A stretch of DNA of 64,000 nt from Candidatus Amarobacillus elongatus (lineage in GTDB: Bacteria; Chloroflexota; Dehalococcoidia; Tepidiformales; Tepidiformaceae), in NCBI GenBank assembly GCA_016703545.1, contig JADJBX010000003.1, positions 1-64,000 of the forward strand, in the 5' to 3' direction. The notes below the pieces were generated by a model that worked only from the letters and a program-made list of their open reading frames with translations, made no database searches and was not told the origin of the DNA. Positions 51,726-60,449 of this stretch are shown here, in pieces. The position numbers and the translations under genes were made by a program. Position 1 is the stretch's first letter, and each line of letters begins with the position of its first letter.

Positions 51726-52226
51726 TTAGCGGTAGTTGCCGAACTTGAGCTCGATGCCCCAGTCCTCGCCCTTAAGGTCGTTCATCACGGTCTGAAGGTC
51801 GTCACGGCTCGGGCTCGCGACGCGCACGGCATCACCCTGCACCTGCGCCTGGACCTTCTTGTACTTCTGATCCTTGATGAACCGCACGATCTTCTTGGCC
51901 GTGTCGCCATCGATCGCCTGCGTCAGGGTCAGCTGCTGCTTGAGGGTGCCGCCGCCAGCTTTCTCCTCGTCCCCGCGCTTGATGTTCTTGAGGGGCACGT
52001 TGCGCGCGATGAGGCGGCCGCTGAGCACCTGCCAGATCGCCTCCAGCTTGTACTCGTCGGCCGTGTGCACGTCGATCACGGCCTTCTGCCGGTCGTATTC
52101 GATCTCGGCCAGCACGCCCTTGAAGTCGAAGCGCGTGGAAATCTCCTTGCGCGCCTGGTTGACCGCGTTATCGACCTCCTGGAGGTCGCATCCTGTGGTG
52201 ATGTCGAAGGACTCGTCTTTCGCCAT
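51726..52226 (-). CDS. YajQ family cyclic-di-GMP/nucleotide-binding protein
   Basis: A 166-residue protein with two ferredoxin-like folds: SFDITTGCDLQEVDNAVNQA, KEISTRFDFKGVLAEIEYDR, LTLTQAIDGDTAKKIVRFIK and the end LKGEDWGIELKFGNYR. YajQ homologues bind c-di-GMP in Xanthomonas, or nucleotides/tRNA in E. coli; the role here is not known. ATG 52226 lies six bases downstream of TATACT at 52233, so the transcript looks leaderless. Begins a three-gene minus-strand unit. Confidence 0.95.
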   Translation of the reverse strand: MAKDESFDITTGCDLQEVDNAVNQARKEISTRFDFKGVLAEIEYDRQKAVIDVHTADEYKLEAIWQVLSGRLIARNVPLKNIKRGDEEKAGGGTLKQQLTLTQAIDGDTAKKIVRFIKDQKYKKVQAQVQGDAVRVASPSRDDLQTVMNDLKGEDWGIELKFGNYR

Positions 52227-52232
52227 GTCGCC

Positions 52233-52238
52233 AGTATA
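52233..52238 (-). promoter_or_regulatory. -10 box (TATACT) of yajQ, leaderless-type
   Basis: TATACT on the minus strand ends six bases before the ATG at 52226, one of the clearest examples in the window. Confidence 0.6.
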
Positions 52239-52265
52239 CGGGCGAACGGCCGCAGAGGCCGGGGA

Positions 52266-54068
52266 TCAGTAGTCGCGCGGGTTGGAGGCGCCTCCCAGTG
52301 CTTCCCGGATCGCCGCCAGCCGTGTCCGTTCGGCCAGCAACTGCAGGATTTCGAGCGCTTCCTCCGGGGAGGGATCGTCGCCCGCTTCCTTCACCAGCCG
52401 CGCGATCCGCTGGTCCAGTTCGAGGATGGATTGATCGAGCTGTTGACGGTTCGCGTCCTGGCCCGGTTGCGGCGTGCCGTTCGCGCCCTGCCCGCCGGGC
52501 CGCGGCGTCGAAGGCGCGCTGCCGCTTCCGCCGGGCGTGGGCGAACCCGAAGCGCCGTCCCCGCCGCCCGCCGCTGGCGTGCCCGAAGGCGACGCGTTCG
52601 CGCCCGGCGTCTCCCCCGCGCCCGGCGTCGGCGTTGCGCCACCAGCGTCCCCGGGTTCCGGCAGGTCGGGGTTCAGCAGGCGAAGGACCACCTCGTAGTC
52701 GTGCCGCGCGTCATCGTCACCGGGGTTTTCGATAAGCGCCTGGCGGAAGGCGGAAAGCGCGCCGGCGAGGTCACGAAGCGCGAACCGCTGGTGGCCAAGA
52801 ACCCCCTGGGCGAGTCCGCGCAACTCCGCATCCCGCGACCCGAGCACGCGCCGCGCGGCGATGCCGCCCTCTTCGTACCGTCCCGCCTGCGTGAGCGCGG
52901 CCGCGAGGTTCAGGTCGATACGCGCATTGTCGGGCTCCGCCGCGCGTGCCTTCGCGAAGAGGTCCGCGGCCGTGGCGAAGTCCCCCGCACGGTAGGCGCG
53001 GACGCCGTCGGCGTTGTAGGTGTGGGCATCGCTGGCGCACGCCCCAATGAGGAGCGCGAAGGCCGCAACGGCGGGCGCGAACGCGAGGCGGCTCGCACGC
53101 CGCGGCAACCGCTCCGCAAGGGACGCGAGCACCACCAGCGCCAGTGCCGCGCCCGCGAACCAGTGCACGCGCTCGATGGGCACGGTCGCCGTCTCCTGCT
53201 CGATGCGTGCGTGCTGGATGGTCGCAAGGCGGCCGGCGACCGCGCCCGGCACCGCGCGAAGGTCGGCGCCGAGGTAGCGCCCGCCCGCCGCCGACGCGAG
53301 CGCCCGCAGGAACGGCTCGTTGAGCTTCGTGATGATGGGAGCGCCCGCGGCGTCCTTCTTGTCCACGAAGCCGTTGGTGCGCGCGTCGTAGACCGGGACC
53401 GTGGCGCCCTCGGCCGTGCCCGCGCCCACGACCATCAGCTCGACTCCCGAGTCGCGGATGCGCTGCGCCACCCCCGCCGGGTCCGCCCCGAGATCGTCGC
53501 CGTCCGTGATCAGCAGGATGAGTTTGCCGCCTTTGGCTTCGGGGTCGAAGGCGCTGAGCGCGATGTCCAGCCCGCTGGAGGCGCTGGTGCCGGCTTCGAC
53601 GATCACGGACCCCGTTTCCAGGTTGCCGATGACGTCCCGTGCCGCGCGGAAGTCGGTCGTCAGCGGGAACCGCAGCCGCGCATCGCCGGCGAAGATGACG
53701 AGCCCAACGCGGTCGCCGCCGAGGCGACCGATGGTGGTTTTCAGCGCGTCCTTTGCGGCATCGAGCCGGTTCGGGGCGACATCGCGTGCAGCCATGCTGC
53801 GGGAGACGTCGAGCACAACGACGAGCTCGGCGCCTGCGCGCGGCAGCGCCGACCGCTGAGTGCCCAAGCGGGGCTGGGCGGGCGCGAGGACGGCGGCGGC
53901 CGCGGCGCCCGCGAGCAGCACGCCCGAAAGGTAACGCGGGCCCCCGGGCACCGATCGGGAAAGAGCCCGAGCACGCTTCGCCTGGCGAGCGGAACCCCAC
54001 GCCCACAGCCCGAGTGCGATGGCGACGATTGGCAGCCCGGCAAGCAGCCACGGGTGCGCGAACGTCAT
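52266..54068 (-). CDS. BatB/BatC-like fusion: VWA domain, internal membrane segment, TPR repeats
   Basis: A 600-residue protein. Membrane helices at about 8-24 and 48-63; VWA domain ~78-290 with MIDAS LDVSRSM, DRVGLVIFAGDA and LITDGDDLG. A further pair of hydrophobic segments (~303-320, ~330-345) ends in LLIGAC, lipobox-like. TPR repeats follow (TYNADGVRAYRAGDFATAAD, RIDLNLAAALTQAGRYEEGG), then a long Gly/Pro/Ala/Ser linker and an amphipathic C-terminal helix (DQSILELDQRIARLVKEAGD). This combines Bat proteins B and C of the aerotolerance-type cluster in one chain. ATG overlaps the BatA stop (ATGA). Confidence 0.85.
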   Translation of the reverse strand: MTFAHPWLLAGLPIVAIALGLWAWGSARQAKRARALSRSVPGGPRYLSGVLLAGAAAAAVLAPAQPRLGTQRSALPRAGAELVVVLDVSRSMAARDVAPNRLDAAKDALKTTIGRLGGDRVGLVIFAGDARLRFPLTTDFRAARDVIGNLETGSVIVEAGTSASSGLDIALSAFDPEAKGGKLILLITDGDDLGADPAGVAQRIRDSGVELMVVGAGTAEGATVPVYDARTNGFVDKKDAAGAPIITKLNEPFLRALASAAGGRYLGADLRAVPGAVAGRLATIQHARIEQETATVPIERVHWFAGAALALVVLASLAERLPRRASRLAFAPAVAAFALLIGACASDAHTYNADGVRAYRAGDFATAADLFAKARAAEPDNARIDLNLAAALTQAGRYEEGGIAARRVLGSRDAELRGLAQGVLGHQRFALRDLAGALSAFRQALIENPGDDDARHDYEVVLRLLNPDLPEPGDAGGATPTPGAGETPGANASPSGTPAAGGGDGASGSPTPGGSGSAPSTPRPGGQGANGTPQPGQDANRQQLDQSILELDQRIARLVKEAGDDPSPEEALEILQLLAERTRLAAIREALGGASNPRDY

Positions 54069-55006
54069 ACCGGCGCCCTCCTCAGCCAGGTGCCGGCCAG
54101 CAGCAGTTCAATTCCGAGCAGGGACGCCCCGGCGAGCGCGAACCACGGCCCGAGCTCCGTGAATCGCTCGTAGTTCTCTCGGCCGACGGCGCTGGTCTCG
54201 AGGCGGGCGATCTCGTCGTACACCTCTGCAAGGCGCTGCGGGTTGTCCGCGACGAAGTAGCGCCCGCCGGTGCGTTCGGCGATGGCGCGCATCAGGTCCT
54301 CGTCGATGTCCGCGTCCGGTGTGTTGATGTTGGTGACGACGCCGACCGTGTACACCTTGATGCCCAGCGCCCCCGCAAGGTCGGCGGCGTCCTCGGGGCT
54401 GATGGACTCCGCGTTGTGCTGACCGTCCGTCAGCAGGATGACGATGCGGCTGGCCGCACTGGATTCCCGGAGCATGTTCAGCGACGTCGCCAGCCCGATG
54501 CCGATACCCGTGCCGTCCGGCAGGATCCCGCTCTTCACGTCCGCGACCACGCGGTCGAGGGCGTCGTAATCGAGGGTCGGTGGCGCTACGGCCAGCGCGT
54601 CTTTCTGGAAGACCGTCAGCCCGATGCGGTCATCCGTGCGTCCCTTGATGAACTCGCGGATGACCTCCTTCGAGACATCGAGGCGGTTCCGGTCCGGACC
54701 CAGCTTGCTCGACGTCATCGAACTCGAGATGTCCAGCGAAAGAGAGATGTCGATTCCCTGCCCGGGCACGATGGCGTTGGCATCGCCGATGCGCGGGCGC
54801 GCCACGGCCACCGCGAGCAGGATGATGGCGACCGTGCGCAGGAGGGGCAGCATGCGCGCGGCCTGCACGCGGAAGGACGCCGGCAGCGCCGCGAACGCCG
54901 CGGCATCCGGGAGGGCGTACCCCGCCCGCCGCCTCCGGAGGACCATCCACCCGATTGGGGCCGCGGCCGCGGCAAGGGCGAGCAGGTAGGGGTTCGCGAA
55001 CTCCAT
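54065..55006 (-). CDS. BatA-like VWA domain membrane protein
   Basis: A 313-residue protein. Helices at ~7-23 and ~55-72, VWA domain (SLDISSSMTSSKLGPDRNRL, VIREFIKGRTDDRIGLTVFQ, SRIVILLTDGQHNAESISPE) and a C-terminal helix (WFALAGASLLGIELLLAG). The MIDAS DISSSM with later Thr and Asp is complete, so Mg-dependent ligand binding is likely. Preceded by the DUF4381-like gene (stop/start TGATG) and followed by the fusion gene with a four-base overlap; all five genes 57889 to 52266 are one operon. Confidence 0.92.
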   Translation of the reverse strand: MEFANPYLLALAAAAAPIGWMVLRRRRAGYALPDAAAFAALPASFRVQAARMLPLLRTVAIILLAVAVARPRIGDANAIVPGQGIDISLSLDISSSMTSSKLGPDRNRLDVSKEVIREFIKGRTDDRIGLTVFQKDALAVAPPTLDYDALDRVVADVKSGILPDGTGIGIGLATSLNMLRESSAASRIVILLTDGQHNAESISPEDAADLAGALGIKVYTVGVVTNINTPDADIDEDLMRAIAERTGGRYFVADNPQRLAEVYDEIARLETSAVGRENYERFTELGPWFALAGASLLGIELLLAGTWLRRAPV

Positions 55007-55902
55007 CACACGACCCCCGCGAGGATTTCGCGTGCCATCGTGAGGTCGTGTTCGCGGCGCTCGGCGGCGGGCCGGTAGCCCGCGTACACGACCGCATCGC
55101 ACTCCTCGAGCAAGCCGCTCACGAGCCGCGCCTGCCACCGCTCGACCCCCTGCCCCTCCATCCTCCGCTGCAGTTCCGCCGTGGTGAGCGCGAAGGCGGG
55201 GAAGCCATAACGGTCGCCAATGGCGGCGCGAATCGTCGCCGCGAGCGAACGATAGGCGGCCACGGGGTCGTGGTGCAGGAGACCCTCGGCGCCCTCGATC
55301 CCGGCCGGCGGTGGGGGCGCGTCCTCCGGGATCGGGCGGCCGGCCGCGAGCCTCCGCCGCACGAACCGCGCCAGCAGCGCCACCCCCGCGACCACCGCCG
55401 CAAGCGTGACCACCGCACCGAGCCCGATGGCTGGCTTCAGCAGTGGCGATTCGGCGCCGCCGATGGCGCGTGGCGGCGTGAGCGGCGAAAGCTCCAACGG
55501 GTCACCCGGCGCCAGCGACGAGAGCACCGTCATGCGCACGGCCGGCAGTGTCCGCGCTTCCACGGTCGCGCCGGAGATGATGTTCACCGCGGGTGTGAAA
55601 CGCACGTCGCCGACGGAGAACGGGGCCACCGCGAGGCGGAGCAGGTGGGTCGTTGTTGACCCCGTGGTCGTGGTGTTCGCGCTTTCGATGCGCACGACCT
55701 CGACCCCGTTCCACCCGGGTGCGGCCGGGTCCACCTCGACCGTCGCGTCCCGCGGCGTGACGACCGTCAGCTCCAGGATGGACTGCTGCCCGAGGGTGGA
55801 CGTGCCCGCGAGGAGCCGCGCGCCATCGCCAGACTGTGCGAAGGCGGCCGCGGGCAGGAGGCCGGCGACCACCGCGGCGATAGCCAGGAGCACCCGCCTC
55901 AT
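55006..55902 (-). CDS. BatD/DUF4381-like membrane protein with signal peptide
   Basis: A 298-residue protein. A signal peptide (VLLAIAAVVAGLLPAAAFAQ) precedes a beta-rich extracellular part (GQQSILELTVVTPRDATVEV, VGDVRFTPAVNIISGATVEA). A single membrane helix (~157-178, GLGAVVTLAAVVAGVALLARF) leads to a cytoplasmic helical tail (AYRSLAATIRAAIGDRYG, TAELQRRMEGQGVERWQARL). This matches the DUF4381/BatD component of MoxR-VWA clusters. Stop shares one base with the BatA start; start overlaps the DUF58 stop by four bases. Confidence 0.8.
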   Translation of the reverse strand: MRRVLLAIAAVVAGLLPAAAFAQSGDGARLLAGTSTLGQQSILELTVVTPRDATVEVDPAAPGWNGVEVVRIESANTTTTGSTTTHLLRLAVAPFSVGDVRFTPAVNIISGATVEARTLPAVRMTVLSSLAPGDPLELSPLTPPRAIGGAESPLLKPAIGLGAVVTLAAVVAGVALLARFVRRRLAAGRPIPEDAPPPPAGIEGAEGLLHHDPVAAYRSLAATIRAAIGDRYGFPAFALTTAELQRRMEGQGVERWQARLVSGLLEECDAVVYAGYRPAAERREHDLTMAREILAGVV

Positions 55903-56834
55903 GCCGCACCCACCGCTCGCCGCTTGAAGAACCGCAGCAGCTCCGGCACCCAGTCGGTCCCCACCGTCACCCGGATCTCATCGATGCCGAGCTCGCCGAA
56001 GAGGCGGCGGCGGTCGCTGTCGATGGCGGCCACGCGCTCCCGGTAAGCGTCACGGACGCGCGCGCTGGAGCTGTCCACTTCGACCAGCGAGCCAGTCTCG
56101 GCGTCGCGCACGGGCACGATGCCCGCATCCGGCAGCTCGCCGTCGAGCGGTTCGCGCACGCGGATGGCAATGATGTCGTGGTGGAGGGCCGCGGCACGCA
56201 GCTGGCTGGAGTAATCGGGCGCGAGGAAGTCCGACACGAGGAAGACCGTCGCCCGGCGCCGCTGCACGCCGGTGAGGTATTCAAGCGCCGCGCCGATGTC
56301 CGTTCCGCCCGTCTCCGGCCGCGCCCAGAGCACTTCCCGCACGACGCGCAGGACGTGCGTCGCGCCCCCCTGCGGGCGCACGTACCGCTCCGGCTTGCTC
56401 GCGAACAGCAGCAGCCCGACGCGGTCCTTGTTCCGGATCGCCGCGAGTGCGAGCACGGCGCACAGCTCCGCCGCGAGGTCCTCCTTCGTTCGCGGCAGCG
56501 CCCCCGCCCGTTGGGAGGCGCTCACATCGACCACGAACATCACCGTGAGGTCGCGGTCCTCGCGGTAGCGCCGGATCATCGGCTGGCCGGACCGCGCATA
56601 CGCCTTCCAGTCGATGGAGCGAACATCGTCGCCGGGGACGTACGGCCGCAGTTCGTCGAATTCGAGACCGCGCCCGCGAAAGACCGCCTGATACTCCCCG
56701 AGGAAGAGGTCGTTCACGAGCCGCCGGGCCCGGATTTCGATGGCGCGAACGCGATCGAGCATCTCCTGCGGGATGCCCGCCGGTTGGGCATCCTGGCCGT
56801 GCCCTGCCGTGTGCCGGTTGCGCCGCCAGAACAT
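55899..56834 (-). CDS. DUF58 domain protein
   Basis: A 311-residue cytoplasmic protein. The DUF58 core is LVNDLFLGEYQAVFRGRGLE-FDELRPYVPGDDVRSIDW and KAYARSGQPMIRRYREDRDL, followed by a VWA-like half (TVMFVVDVSASQRAGALPRT with a DVSAS MIDAS-like motif, and ATVFLVSDFLAPDYSS). The family always pairs with MoxR and VWA proteins; the molecular activity is unknown. ATG 56834, 14 bases after the MoxR stop. Confidence 0.92.
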   Translation of the reverse strand: MFWRRNRHTAGHGQDAQPAGIPQEMLDRVRAIEIRARRLVNDLFLGEYQAVFRGRGLEFDELRPYVPGDDVRSIDWKAYARSGQPMIRRYREDRDLTVMFVVDVSASQRAGALPRTKEDLAAELCAVLALAAIRNKDRVGLLLFASKPERYVRPQGGATHVLRVVREVLWARPETGGTDIGAALEYLTGVQRRRATVFLVSDFLAPDYSSQLRAAALHHDIIAIRVREPLDGELPDAGIVPVRDAETGSLVEVDSSSARVRDAYRERVAAIDSDRRRLFGELGIDEIRVTVGTDWVPELLRFFKRRAVGAA

Positions 56835-56848
56835 CGCCCCTCCGCCCC

Positions 56849-57889
56849 TCAGGGAACGTCGATGCCTTCGAGCACGCGGTCGATGAGGTTGTCGGTCGTG
56901 AGCTCCTGCGCCTCGGCCTCATACGTCGTGACGATGCGGTGGCGAAGGACGTCGTGGGCGAGCGACTTCACGTCGTCGGGCGTCGTGTAGCCCCGGCCCT
57001 GCAGGAACGCATGTGCGCGCGCCGCCCGGGCGAGCGCGATGCTCGCGCGTGGGGAGGCCCCGAAGGCGATGAGCGGCTGGAGCTGCGGCATGCGGTACTG
57101 CGCCGGGCGCCGCGTCGCGTACACCACCTGCACGATGTAGTCCTTCAGCGTGTCGTCGAGGACGACTTCGTTCACGGCCTCACGCGCCGTGCGCAGGTGC
57201 TCGCGCGTGGCCACCGGCCGTCCCGCGGGCACGGCCCCATTCAGCCCCATTTCCAGGATCTGGCGCTCCTCCTGCCGGGACGGGTAATCCACTTTCACCT
57301 TGAGCAGGAAGCGGTCGAGCTGGGCCTCCGGCAGGGGGTAGGTGCCTTCCTGCTCGATCGGATTCATTGTTGCCATAACGAGAAACGGATCGTCCAGCGC
57401 GAACGTCTCGCCGCCGATGCTCACCTGCCGCTCCTGCATCGATTCGAGGAGCGCGGACTGGACCTTCGCGGGCGCCCGGTTCACTTCGTCCGCGAGCACG
57501 AGGTTCGCGAAAAGCGGGCCGCGGCGCACCGTGAAGCGGCCGTCGCTGGCGTTGAACACCTCGGTCCCGATGAGGTCCGAAGGCAACAGATCCGGCGTGA
57601 ACTGAATGCGCACGGAGTGCAGATCGAGGGCGCGGGCGAGCGTGGAAACGGTCAGGGTCTTGGCGAGACCGGGCACGCCTTCAACGAGCACGTGGCCATC
57701 ACAGAGCATGCCGATGAGCAGCCGGTCGATGAGGATGTCCTGGCCGACGATGGCGCGGTGGACCTCGCTGCGTACGCGCCCGAGGGTATCGGCGGCTTCG
57801 GCCGCGCGGGACGAGAGTGTGCGGGTGCCGGCGGACAATGGCGGCTCCGGAGGAGGATGGGGCGCAGCCGAGGAGCCGCGTGGCCGCAT
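56849..57889 (-). CDS. MoxR-family AAA+ ATPase
   Basis: A 346-residue chaperone-like ATPase that acts with VWA-domain clients. Walker A GVPGLAKT, RIQFTPDLLPSDLIGTEVFN, Walker B NLVLADEVNRAPAKVQSALL, sensor 1 FLVMATMNPIEQEGTYPLPE and arginine-finger region AQLDRFLLKVKVDYPSRQEE, then the AAA lid (GASPRASIALARAARAHAFL). The first ~35 residues are Pro/Ser-rich and atypical. ATG 57889 follows CATACAAT directly; the exact start is uncertain. First gene of the five-gene MoxR-DUF58-BatD-BatA-BatBC operon. Confidence 0.92.
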   Translation of the reverse strand: MRPRGSSAAPHPPPEPPLSAGTRTLSSRAAEAADTLGRVRSEVHRAIVGQDILIDRLLIGMLCDGHVLVEGVPGLAKTLTVSTLARALDLHSVRIQFTPDLLPSDLIGTEVFNASDGRFTVRRGPLFANLVLADEVNRAPAKVQSALLESMQERQVSIGGETFALDDPFLVMATMNPIEQEGTYPLPEAQLDRFLLKVKVDYPSRQEERQILEMGLNGAVPAGRPVATREHLRTAREAVNEVVLDDTLKDYIVQVVYATRRPAQYRMPQLQPLIAFGASPRASIALARAARAHAFLQGRGYTTPDDVKSLAHDVLRHRIVTTYEAEAQELTTDNLIDRVLEGIDVP

Positions 57890-57955
57890 TGTATGGGTGG
57901 GGGCGAAAAAGAGGGATTAACCCGGCGCGAGTCATCAGTCACGCAACGTTTCGAT

Positions 57956-58691
57956 TCAATCGTCGATGGGCGCCCCGGGCCGGGAAACGTCATAACTGGC
58001 CCGCGCGAAGGCGACGACGTACACCCGCCGCGCACCGTGGTCGCGCAGCGTCGCCGCGCACTCCGTGACCGTCGCCCCCGTCGTGACGACATCGTCGAGC
58101 AAGCACCACGGACTGGCCGTCGAGGGGATCGCCGCGGTACGCGAAGGCTCCGGAGACGTTGCGCTGCCGCTCCCGTGCCCGTCGGCCAACCTGGCGCTCG
58201 GTCTTGCGCTCGCGCCGCAATTCCGCCCCTCCGTAGGCGGGGATGCCGAGATGCTGGAGCAGGAGGGCAGCCTGGTTGAATCCGCGTTCGCGCTCGCGGG
58301 AGTGGTGCAGCGGCACGGGGAACCACGCGGCGGAGGGCACGGCCGCAACCAGCGGCTCGATCGCCGCCGCCATCGGCGCCGCCAGCGACCGTACCCCCCG
58401 GTACTTCAGGCCATGGACCATCCTGCGCGGCACGCCCTCCATCTCGAAGGCCGCGTGCACCCGCTCGATCTGCTGCATGGAATAGCAGCGGTCGCAGTTG
58501 CGTTCCCCGGTCCAACGCGCCGAGCACATTGGGCAGCGTCCGGCCGTGGTCAGGGGAACGAGCGCGGCGGAGCAGTGCGCGCAGAGCGAGCGGCCGAACG
58601 CGTGGCAGCCGGCGCAGCGCTCCGGGTACAGCAGGTCCAGGGCTGTCTTCCCAAGGCTCGTCAGCCGTTCGCGGAGGAGCGTCGCGTCCAT
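57956..58691 (-). CDS. ComF-family phosphoribosyltransferase, frameshifted
   Basis: About 244 residues after removing one base at 58101-58102. A double zinc-ribbon N-terminus (LYPERCAGCHAFGRSLCAHC, GRCPMCSARWTGERNCDRCY) precedes the PRTase core: LKYRGVRSLAAPMA, PLHHSRERERGFNQAALLLQ and the PRPP loop LLDDVVTTGATVTECAATLR in the second frame. ComFC proteins support natural transformation in Firmicutes and elsewhere; here no other com gene is visible. ATG 58691. It lies between MoxR and the VOC gene on the same strand. Confidence 0.88.
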
Positions 58692-58708
58692 GGTGCTCGT
58701 TCCCGCGC

Positions 58709-59095
58709 TCAGCTGGCCGGCGCCTGGTACAGGGCGAAAACGGCACCCGCCGGGTCGCGGAGGACGCAGTACCCGCCCTCGGGCCCTGCCTCCGGCGCTC
58801 CCGACACCAGTGCGGCGCCAAGCTCAAGCGCGAGTTTCGCCGATGCCGCGAGCTCCTCGACCGTGATGTAGATGAGCCACTGGGGCGGCACCGCGGCGTT
58901 CTGGCCGCGTGCATGGCACACCCCGGCGACCGGATTCCCCGTCGCGGGGCTGATCATGTTGAAGTCGTCGTACCCGCCCATGTCCACGGGCGCGGTCTGC
59001 CAGCCGGCGACTGCGGCATAGAAGTCCCGGATCGCGGGTGCGTCTGGCACGGTGAGGTCGACCCAGCCAATGGCTCCATGTGGTGTGTCACTCAT
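58709..59095 (-). CDS. VOC (glyoxalase/bleomycin resistance) superfamily protein
   Basis: A 128-residue vicinal-oxygen-chelate protein. GAIGWVDLTVPDAPAIRDFY is the first beta-alpha unit, and GGYCVLRDPAGAVFALYQAP the last, the typical paired fold; a metal triad is only partly visible. Similar to antibiotic/aldehyde-handling VOC proteins of unknown substrate. ATG 59095 is seven bases after TACACT at 59103 and lacks a ribosome binding site. Divergent from moaD. Fourteen bases separate its stop from the comF start. Confidence 0.8.
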   Translation of the reverse strand: MSDTPHGAIGWVDLTVPDAPAIRDFYAAVAGWQTAPVDMGGYDDFNMISPATGNPVAGVCHARGQNAAVPPQWLIYITVEELAASAKLALELGAALVSGAPEAGPEGGYCVLRDPAGAVFALYQAPAS

Positions 59096-59102
59096 GGCGC
59101 GC

Positions 59103-59108
59103 AGTGTA
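59103..59108 (-). promoter_or_regulatory. -10 box (TACACT) of the VOC gene, leaderless-type
   Basis: TACACT on the minus strand ends seven bases before the ATG at 59095; no Shine-Dalgarno. Confidence 0.45.
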
Positions 59109-59171
59109 GCGGCCGGGACCGGGGGCGCGGGTGCTGTAACCCGGGGCCGCGAGGTGCGGGGCGCGGTGGCG

Positions 59172-59177
59172 TACAAT
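59172..59177 (+). promoter_or_regulatory. -10 box (TACAAT) of the moaD-mutS2 unit, leaderless-type
   Basis: TACAAT ends six bases before the GTG at 59184. Forms a divergent promoter pair with 59103-59108. Confidence 0.5.
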
Positions 59178-59183
59178 CGACCG

Positions 59184-59429
59184 GTGACCGTTACCGTTCT
59201 GCTGTTTGCGTCCATCGCCGAGGCCGCCGGCGCCCGCCGCATCGAAATCGCGTCCGCGCCGGGCGAAACGGTGGCCGACGTGCGCGAGCGGCTCCTCACC
59301 GAGCGGCCGGCGCTCCGGCGTTTCATCCCGACCCTCATGTACGCGCTCAACGAAGAGTACGTGCGCGACGACGCCGTGGTCCCCGATGGCGCGACGCTCG
59401 CGCTCATCCCGCCCGTTTCCGGAGGCTAA
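59184..59429 (+). CDS. moaD: MoaD, molybdopterin synthase sulfur-carrier subunit
   Basis: An 81-residue ubiquitin-like protein ending in the required Gly-Gly (PPVSGG) that is thiocarboxylated and donates sulfur to cyclic pyranopterin. VTVLLFASIAEAAGARRIEI and PALRRFIPTLMYALNEEYVR are typical of MoaD. GTG start at 59184, close after the TACAAT box. One base separates its stop from the moaE ATG (SD GGAGG lies within the moaD end). Heads moaD-moaE-nudix-mutS2. Confidence 0.93.
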   Translation: MTVTVLLFASIAEAAGARRIEIASAPGETVADVRERLLTERPALRRFIPTLMYALNEEYVRDDAVVPDGATLALIPPVSGG

Positions 59430-59430
59430 G

Positions 59431-59883
59431 ATGCTGATCAAGGTAACCACCGACGAACTCCGGCCCGAAGAAGCGATCGCCGCCGTGGCGAGCCCCGCCG
59501 CCGGCGCCATCGACCTCTTTCTCGGCGTCGTCCGCGACAACAACCTTGGACGGCGCGTGGGGTACCTCGTGTACGAAGCCTACCCTTCCATGGCGGAGAA
59601 GGTGATGGCCGAGATCGCCGAGGAAGCGAAAGCCACCTTCGGGCTGGAGGAGTGCGCCGTGCTGCACCGCACCGGGCGGCTCGAAATCGGCGAAACCAGC
59701 CTGCTCATCGCCATCAGCAGCGGACACCGCGCGAGCGCCTTCGATGGCGGCCGCTGGCTCGTCGATACCATCAAGAAGAAGGTCCCCGTGTGGAAGAAGG
59801 AAGTCTGGGAGGACGGCGAGGCATGGATCGAGGGACCGGAGTCGATGGGGATGCAGCAGGCGCCGGCCGGGCTCCGGGGCTAG
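59431..59883 (+). CDS. moaE: MoaE, molybdopterin synthase catalytic subunit
   Basis: A 150-residue subunit that converts cPMP to molybdopterin with MoaD. GAIDLFLGVVRDNNLGRRVG contains the conserved F-GxVR, YEAYPSMAEKVMAEIAEEAK, HRTGRLEIGETSLLIAISSG with HR, and the catalytic Lys region IKKKVPVWKKE. ATG 59431 has GGAGG seven bases upstream. The stop is eight bases before the NUDIX start. Other Moco genes (moaA, moaC, mogA) are outside the window. Confidence 0.95.
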   Translation: MLIKVTTDELRPEEAIAAVASPAAGAIDLFLGVVRDNNLGRRVGYLVYEAYPSMAEKVMAEIAEEAKATFGLEECAVLHRTGRLEIGETSLLIAISSGHRASAFDGGRWLVDTIKKKVPVWKKEVWEDGEAWIEGPESMGMQQAPAGLRG

Positions 59884-59890
59884 GGGAGGC

Positions 59891-60406
59891 ATGAGCCAGC
59901 ACCCCCACACCTTCAGCCGCTACTGCATGCACTGCGGCCAGCGGCTCACCACCGCCGTCCCGGAAGGCGATTCCAAGCGGCGGATGGTCTGCCTGGACTG
60001 CGGCTTCATCCATTACATCAACCCGCGCCCCGTCGCCGGCACGATCCCCGTGCGCGAGGACGGCGCCATCCTCCTCGTGAAGCGCGCGATCGATCCTCGC
60101 GCGGGGACCTGGGTGTTCCCCGGCGGCTACATGGACGTCGGCGAGACCGCCGAGGAGGCAGCCGCGCGCGAGACCCGCGAGGAGGCGCTGCTGGAGGTCG
60201 ATGAGCTGCGGCTCGTGGGCGTCTACACCCGCACCGAGGCGGGCGTCGTCGTCATCGTGTACGAAGCGCGGGCGCTCGGTGAGGGTTCCGCCGGCGAGGA
60301 GACCCTCGACGTCGCCTGGTTCGCGCCCGACGCCATCCCTTGGAACGAACTCGCCTTCGATTCCACCGAGTGGGCACTGCGGGAGTGGCTGGGGCAGCGA
60401 GGGTAG
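59891..60406 (+). CDS. NUDIX hydrolase with N-terminal zinc ribbon
   Basis: A 171-residue enzyme hydrolysing a nucleoside diphosphate linked to X. The zinc ribbon (CMHCGQ...CLDCGF) is followed by a NUDIX fold. The box is GGYMDVGETAEEAAARETREE, close to Gx5Ex7REUxEE. This zinc-ribbon layout is as in NADH pyrophosphatase-like and ADP-ribose-type NUDIX proteins. ATG 59891 has GGGGAGG. Lies between moaE and mutS2 on the same strand with short gaps. Confidence 0.88.
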   Translation: MSQHPHTFSRYCMHCGQRLTTAVPEGDSKRRMVCLDCGFIHYINPRPVAGTIPVREDGAILLVKRAIDPRAGTWVFPGGYMDVGETAEEAAARETREEALLEVDELRLVGVYTRTEAGVVVIVYEARALGEGSAGEETLDVAWFAPDAIPWNELAFDSTEWALREWLGQRG

Positions 60407-60449
60407 GCGGTTTCCCCGGCGTTCCCGTCCCCGTACGCTGGAAGCACAG

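Noticed and set aside
50172..54173. Very long plus-strand open frame (about 1,300 codons)
   Set aside because: It runs antisense to hemerythrin, DUF2325-like, yajQ and BatBC, which all have clear domain motifs. Its product is Arg/His/Pro-rich low complexity, the usual GC-rich shadow.
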